64,000 nt of DNA from Oscheius onirici (Eukaryota > Nematoda > Chromadorea > Rhabditida > Rhabditidae): positions 1,798,001 to 1,862,000 of the forward strand of contig OW051472.1 of NCBI GenBank assembly GCA_932521025.1, written 5' to 3'. Each line of letters begins with the position of its first letter. Position 1 is the stretch's first letter. Positions 63,531 through 64,000 of this stretch are shown here, one piece after another. The translations under genes were made by a program, and so were the position numbers. The notes beneath the pieces were generated by a model. It was not told where the DNA came from. It ran no database searches and saw only the letters and a list, made by a program, of their open reading frames with translations.

Positions 63531-64000
63531 GCTTTTCTGTCGTTTTTGTCTGTTCTTCGCCTTGGGATATTTGAAATACTCCAATCTGGAAGACTACATT
63601 CCAACAATGAAACAAACATGATAACGAGTTACTAAACGTTAGTAATTATGATTTTGGCCAACCTTGGTCAGAATGTCACTGAATCTTGCCTTAGAATCCG
63701 CATATAACTAACTTTTGAAACAAAAAGATGAAACGTTACTTGAAACGTTTCGTCAGTGTTTTGAGTTCTTTCATTCATGATGACAAAATCAAATCAGTTA
63801 GACTAGAAAACTATACACCTGAACAATGAAACAAAAAACAACGCTTCTTTAGTTTTTTGGCATGATCGTCCAATACAAACTATATCCGTCCATTGATGAT
63901 ATTACCGCCCTAATACTGCAGTCGATCTAAATCTATTGCTAAAATGATCTAAATAAAAAACTGTGGTGTCTGTAGCTGACTGTCTGTCTGTTTGTCTGCT
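63531..64000 (+). other. Probable 3' UTR or start of a further intron
   Basis: AT-rich, no convincing coding exon. An AATAAA at about 63,952 could be the poly(A) signal if TAA at 63,528 is the true stop. The sequence ends in TGTCTGTCTG-type repeats at the window edge. Confidence 0.45.

Overview
The window is eukaryotic and most resembles a Caenorhabditis-type nematode. Introns are AT-rich and start mostly with GTAAGT/GTGAGT-like donors. They end in a TTTTCAG or TTTCCAG acceptor, and many are only 38-110 bp. Non-coding DNA is crowded with small inverted-repeat transposons and a retrotransposon tail. I cannot name the species.

Almost the whole window is one plus-strand gene, from about 11.5 kb to 63.5 kb, for the pore-forming alpha-1 subunit of a presynaptic Cav2-type voltage-gated calcium channel (unc-2 in C. 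elegans). I could trace 46 coding exons. Their phases all agree and they join into one open frame of 2,082 codons plus stop. It has four six-helix repeats with arginine-rich S4 segments and the EEEE selectivity filter of high-voltage-activated calcium channels (E415, E771, E1126, E1414 in my numbering). It also has the beta-subunit-binding AID helix, an acidic II-III loop, an EF-hand-like segment, a pre-IQ/IQ calmodulin site and a low-complexity C-terminal tail. Layout: N-terminus 11.5-17.8 kb; repeat I 22.7-28.5 kb; AID and I-II loop 28.6-30.5 kb; repeat II 30.6-35.5 kb; II-III loop 35.4-36.1 kb; repeat III 36.2-43.3 kb; repeat IV 44.8-51.7 kb; C-terminus 53.1-63.5 kb.

The 5' end looks alternatively built. 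A phase-compatible short first exon lies at 15,746. A cassette at 20,216 has the same boundary phases as exon 3 and could replace it. A weaker candidate first exon lies at 21,176. Left of the gene, three exon-like pieces (49-71, 668-754, 3,839-3,929) may be the end of an upstream gene or more distant 5' exons.

Two stretches of coding-quality sequence run antisense inside repeat IV introns. A coiled-coil gene (48,744-49,504, minus) has its own poly(A) signal but one apparent missing T. A second region (50,636-51,308, minus) encodes a hydrophobic-helix protein that changes reading frame twice. The host exons contain no frameshift.

The rest is introns and about 11 kb of 5' flank holding transposon debris. 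Several hAT-like miniature elements have exact 8-bp target-site duplications. There is one element inserted inside another, dispersed repeats in two or more copies, tRNA-like foldbacks, and the tail of an RTE-like retrotransposon.
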